Shown here one piece after another: positions 60,901 to 64,000 of a stretch of 64,000 bases of DNA (within the stretch, counting starts at the first letter, position 1; each line of letters begins with the position of its first letter). The notes beneath the pieces were generated by a model. It saw only the letters and a program-made list of their open reading frames with translations, was not told the DNA's origin and made no database searches. This DNA is from Trichoplusia ni (lineage: Eukaryota > Arthropoda > Insecta > Lepidoptera > Noctuidae), in the NCBI RefSeq assembly GCF_003590095.1, contig NC_039500.1, forward strand, positions 4,216,001 through 4,280,000, written 5' to 3'. The translations under genes and the position numbers were made by a program.

Positions 60901-61930
60901 TGTTAGGAGCCGCTGATGGAGGAGTATAGTATCGCAGCGCAGGCGTGGAAGTTAAGCTCATGTGACATGTGCGAGTTGGCCAGGAACTCCGTGCTTATGT
61001 CCGGGTTCCCGCACGAGGTTTGTATATTTTCCAAATTAGTTCATGTATTTAGGAGAAAGCGCAATGAAGATAGCGTTTATGAAGACACGGCGTTTTCAAA
61101 AAGACATGTAACCCGACCTCAAGATCAATGTGTAAGAAACTGGCAACAGCTAATGCGTTAAAAACAGAAGAACTCTCAAGTTTGCCAAGAAAAATAAAAT
61201 CTGCCCTACTAGAACCAATTAAAAAGACTCGTTCATAAAAAGCATTATTACGATAAAATAAGGAAACGGTTTCGGACAACATGTGCTTATTTTATAATTA
61301 TTACATATAATAATACTGTTTTACTGTCATGAATTATAATACTCGTCATATTAGTAATTTTTTGACAGATCATAAAATTAACCAAGAAGTTACGATCAAA
61401 ACGTTTCTGATTCAATTTTAAGGGAAATTCTTTCCTGAAACGGTCAGTGTCGGTTATTTGCGGCATTTGACGGGTGTACTCCGATTTCTAGATGAAGCAG
61501 CACTGGCTGGGGCCGGAGTACCTGAACGAGGGTCCGGAGGGCAACGACATCACGCAGACCAACGTGCCCGACGTGCGCATCTCATACCGCCACGAGACGC
61601 TCATGGACGAGCTGGGGAACCTCTTCAGGGTCAGTCCTATACAATTACTCAGTTATATGGGAAATATTAGAATCTATCAAAGAAAAGAAGAAAGCATAGT
61701 CTGCCACTTACAGTAACAAAGGGAGCGAGATTGTGACCTCACGCAACCGTTATTGTAGAACACATTGAGGGTTGCGATATTTGTGCAGTGTTTAAAACAG
61801 TTTCGTAATACAAATTTATCCATTACCAATTTTTTTTTTTTTTGGTACATGCAATTATTGAAGTAAGTAAAAAGCTATGTTACCAATACTTTGACTGATA
61901 TTATTATTTTTGTTTCAGGCTCCAGTCTAG
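54987..61930 (+). CDS. AMPdeam: AMP deaminase, tandem copy 2
   Basis: A second full AMP deaminase 5 kb downstream. Exons: 54987-55102, 55392-55554, 56103-56304, 56630-56728, 57345-57431, 57648-57852, 58270-58395, 58730-58928, 59017-59148, 59258-59421, 59667-59790, 59906-60072, 60229-60349, 60506-60679, 60907-61017, 61492-61629, 61919-61930. Phases close, giving 779 residues. Conserved: [94 protein letters not shown]. Differences from copy 1: a new N-terminus (MAPSRSIGAQPSRHSS), two extra exons (56630, 57345), one exon where copy 1 has two, and a C-terminus of only APV. Exon 2 at 55392 has the same 163 nt as copy 1 exon 3, which supports that acceptor. Exon 1 is the least certain part. AATAAA lies at 62028. 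Confidence 0.92.
56735..56975 (-). mobile_element. tRNA-derived SINE in AMP deaminase copy 2 intron
   Basis: On the minus strand a tRNA-like head (CCTCCGTGATCGAGTGGCG) is followed by a B box (GGGTTCGATCCCCGG, at about 56895-56912). A body with GTCTGGGTG comes next, then a (TTTA)n tail at 56735-56760. The tail begins only about 7 bp after the splice donor of the exon ending at 56728. It is not a functional tRNA, as no cloverleaf closes. Confidence 0.8.
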
Positions 61931-62027
61931 CACGACGAGGGGAAAACATTTATAAAACATCTGTAAATTGAATATTTAGGTCCAGTATACACAATAGTCG
62001 CGGCACTATCCTATTATCAATGTACAT

Positions 62028-62033
62028 AATAAA
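62028..62033 (+). terminator. polyadenylation signal, AMP deaminase copy 2
   Basis: AATAAA 98 nt after the TAG stop at 61928-61930, overlapping a second AATAAA a few bases on. Confidence 0.6.
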
Positions 62034-62411
62034 ATAAATGAATCCTTCATTATCGTTTTATTTACAATAATTACTATAAGTCATTATAATAGTTATCACA
62101 AACATTATAGGTCAACGCAAGACTCCACTAGCCGACATTGTAGGCTAGAGTAAACATTTGAACTTCTGCGTATATATGCTCATAAACGTGAATGTGTTGT
62201 GAAGTTCTTGAGCCTTGTGTTGGCTTCACAATACTCAATACAAGTAATCTAATAGATTTAATGTTCACTCAATAATATTTGTTTATGATTTTCTGGAATT
62301 TGCAAAGACTGTCTTGTATGGAGTTTCATGAATAAAAGACAAACTGACACACAGTTTGGTGGGTGCAATTTTTTTTTGTAATACGTGTTGAAGCCAATAA
62401 ATGCTTTAATA

Positions 62412-62449
62412 AATAAAGAAACCTTAAGAAACCTTAAGGTTTCTTTATT
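62412..62449. repeat. 17-bp hairpin with 4-nt loop
   Basis: Arms 62412-62428 and 62433-62449 pair perfectly (AATAAAGAAACCTTAAG and its complement). It lies midway between two convergent genes, and both strands carry AATAAA at the outer end, so it could serve 3' ends on both strands, or be a foldback remnant. Confidence 0.75.
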
Positions 62450-62846
62450 ATAATGTATTGGTACTCAATCTATTGTAAAACGTGATTAAAATTGCAACAG
62501 CCTGCGGCATTATTTACACATATTTTATACAAAAATAAATATACTATTAGCAAGACTTATCACTTTACAACATTGACTAAAATTGAACTATCTATCTACA
62601 ATACATGATCAAAGAAGTATGTGCTCCTAAGTACTCTTTGAAAGACGTATTTTATTTATTTATTCTTCTTAAACATGAACAATGTGACAGACTTACTCCC
62701 TGAGGCATTTTCCCTGAGGAATACAAAAAGATCGCATTGTATTGATCTCAAGATTTGAATAAAATGTCAAAACCAAGACTATTTTGCTATACGAATACTT
62801 TCTCGACAGCATATTTACAAAATCCCAGTCACACAATAATTCTAGT

Positions 62847-64000
62847 TTAGAATCCAGTGACACTTTTGATGGCCTTCTCCTCGTCGAGTGGCGCCATCTG
62901 CTGGAGCGAGTGGAACTCCATGGTGAAGGTGGCCAGCCCCGAGCTCAGCGAGCGCAGGGTCGTCGAGTAGCCCAGCAGCTCCGACAGCGGCGCCAGGCAC
63001 TGGATCACCTGTTGAAATGGTACTGCAGATCTAGTAGTTTCAAAGTCACACAAGTTTCTTCTAAAAAGGAATGATCACAGTATGTAAAGGGAGTTTTTAT
63101 TGGGGTGTAAATCTTTATCTTCCCTCATTTATTGATTAAGGTTTATGAGATTTTTTACTTTAACAACATCAGATATTATGAATAACATACTGTCTATACG
63201 TTTGTTAAACATATATTATGGCAGAGCTTTATAACTGAGGTGAGGAGTCATTTGTTCGCTATAGAGAAATTACCAGAAATTGTATCATGTAGATTGTAGT
63301 CTAAATAATATTTAGAGTTGGAGTGGAAAGCTTAAAAACCTAGGGACGCTTTTGCCCAGCAGTGTGAGTGTCAAGAACATTTCTCCCATGTTCCTTGCCC
63401 TACCTTGTTGTCATGTCGCACGTGTATGTCCTGCAGCTGCGCGCGGCGCCGCGCCAGGTCGGCCAGCACGCGCGCGGCGTGCGACTGCGGGCTCGACACC
63501 TGCAGCGACATCAGCGGCTCCAGCAGCACGCACTCCGCCTGCTCGAACACCTGGCACAGCGACAACATACATACATACCTACCTACACCGTACTTGTATT
63601 TGGAACAGGTAGCATGTTTCGCACAGTGCACAAGCAAAACTGTCGTCAAAATGAAAACTTTTTATTTAAAGTATGACTTTGGTTATGTTAATATGGCTTT
63701 AGATGCGCGTCAATGCGTAGCATGATTACATTTTATTGATTAGGTATTGGTTTATTGTAAGTGTAATTTCTTGAATGAATTATTGTTGCTGTCTTTAGTA
63801 GAGCATTCTTGCAATCGACGTATGGTTTCTTTTTTGGGAATTAAAGATATTGATGCGGAAACTTGTTAATTTAATTTCAGAGAAGTGGAATTTAAATAAC
63901 ACCGGCTACTCTACTTAAAAATTGTATTAATAGCTATGTGTCATAAATGCCTGTTTAGCGTACCTTTCGCAAGCACTGCGCGACGGCGGCGGTGATGACG
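62847..64000 (-). CDS. GFM2: mitochondrial elongation factor G2 / ribosome-recycling GTPase (GFM2), last three exons
   Basis: EF-G2mt works with the mitochondrial recycling factor RRF to split the mitoribosome after termination. Exons on the minus strand: 63964-64000 (cut by the window edge; reads VITAAVAQCLRK), 63404-63550 and 62847-63008 with TAA at 62849-62847. Phases join cleanly. The middle exon reads VFEQAECVLLEPLMSLQV and LADLARRRAQLQDIHVRHDN, the family's domain IV/V junction. The last reads APLSELLGYSTTLRSLSSGL and ends FHSLQQMAPLDEEKAIKSVT. This matches the EF-G C-terminal fold and, in the HVRHDNK and QQM-P features, EF-G2 rather than EF-G1. It converges on AMP deaminase copy 2. The GTPase domain lies beyond the right edge. 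Confidence 0.88.

Larger units (their letters stand above)
61931..62846. other. convergent intergenic region AMP deaminase copy 2 / GFM2
   Basis: It contains the 3' UTRs of both genes. AATAAA for copy 2 is at 62028-62033; AATAAA motifs on the minus strand at about 62651-62665 suit GFM2. A 17-bp hairpin lies between them. No gene. Confidence 0.7.

Noticed and set aside
62784..63676. Arg/Ala-rich plus-strand ORFs at 62784-63074 and 63352-63725
   Set aside because: Shadows of the GC-rich GFM2 exons on the minus strand.

Overview
The window is nuclear DNA of an insect, almost certainly a moth or butterfly. The genes are split by many GT-AG introns, the intergenic DNA is AT-rich, and the dispersed repeats are of lepidopteran type: a Dong/R4-like LINE sitting in TAA repeats, LINE tails ending in (GAT)n, tRNA-derived and 5S-derived SINEs, and RTE-type remnants. 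No prokaryotic features, CRISPR arrays or operons are present. The species cannot be named from the sequence alone.

Layout: (1) 1-4.1 kb holds a minus-strand Dong/R4-like non-LTR retrotransposon that runs off the left edge. It lies inside an intron of the next gene. (2) 4.2-11.07 kb, minus strand: the first 11 coding exons (about 603 residues) of the largest subunit of RNA polymerase III, up to and just past the catalytic NADFDGDEM loop. Intron 2 holds a complete-ended, internally deleted Ty3/gypsy-type LTR element with identical 154-bp LTRs and a 5-bp target duplication. (3) 12.5-13.15 kb, plus strand: the first two exons of Acf1/BAZ1A (WAC domain), head to head with the Pol III gene. The rest of Acf1 is absent. 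(4) 14613-15612 is a run of exactly 1000 N, an assembly join of unknown size. (5) 15.6-32.5 kb: a near-perfect inverted repeat of about 2.7 kb (15613-18326 against 29784-32496) flanks an 11.5-kb spacer. The left arm starts at the gap edge. The spacer holds LINE and SINE remnants, three hairpin-forming palindromes, an intron-containing tRNA-Tyr gene and a well supported alternative first coding exon of the AMP deaminase gene downstream.

(6) 33.2-53.9 kb and 55.0-61.9 kb, both plus strand: two tandem AMP deaminase genes. Both keep the metal-binding HIH motif, the [13 protein letters not shown] signature and the STDDPLQFH active-site motif, so both look functional. They differ in their N-termini, in two extra exons in copy 2, in one intron present only in copy 1, and in their C-terminal exons; copy 1 has two alternative last exons. 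Short blocks of perfect nucleotide identity inside otherwise diverged exons suggest gene conversion. (7) 62.8-64.0 kb, minus strand: the last three coding exons (first of these partial) of the mitochondrial ribosome-recycling GTPase EF-G2 (GFM2), convergent with AMP deaminase copy 2.

The genes are ordinary housekeeping genes: tRNA and 5S transcription, chromatin assembly, purine nucleotide balance and mitochondrial ribosome recycling. They do not form a pathway unit. The unusual content is structural: the inverted duplication at a scaffold join, the tandem AMP deaminase pair with alternative ends, and recently active retroelements. I found no clear sign of a new molecular system.
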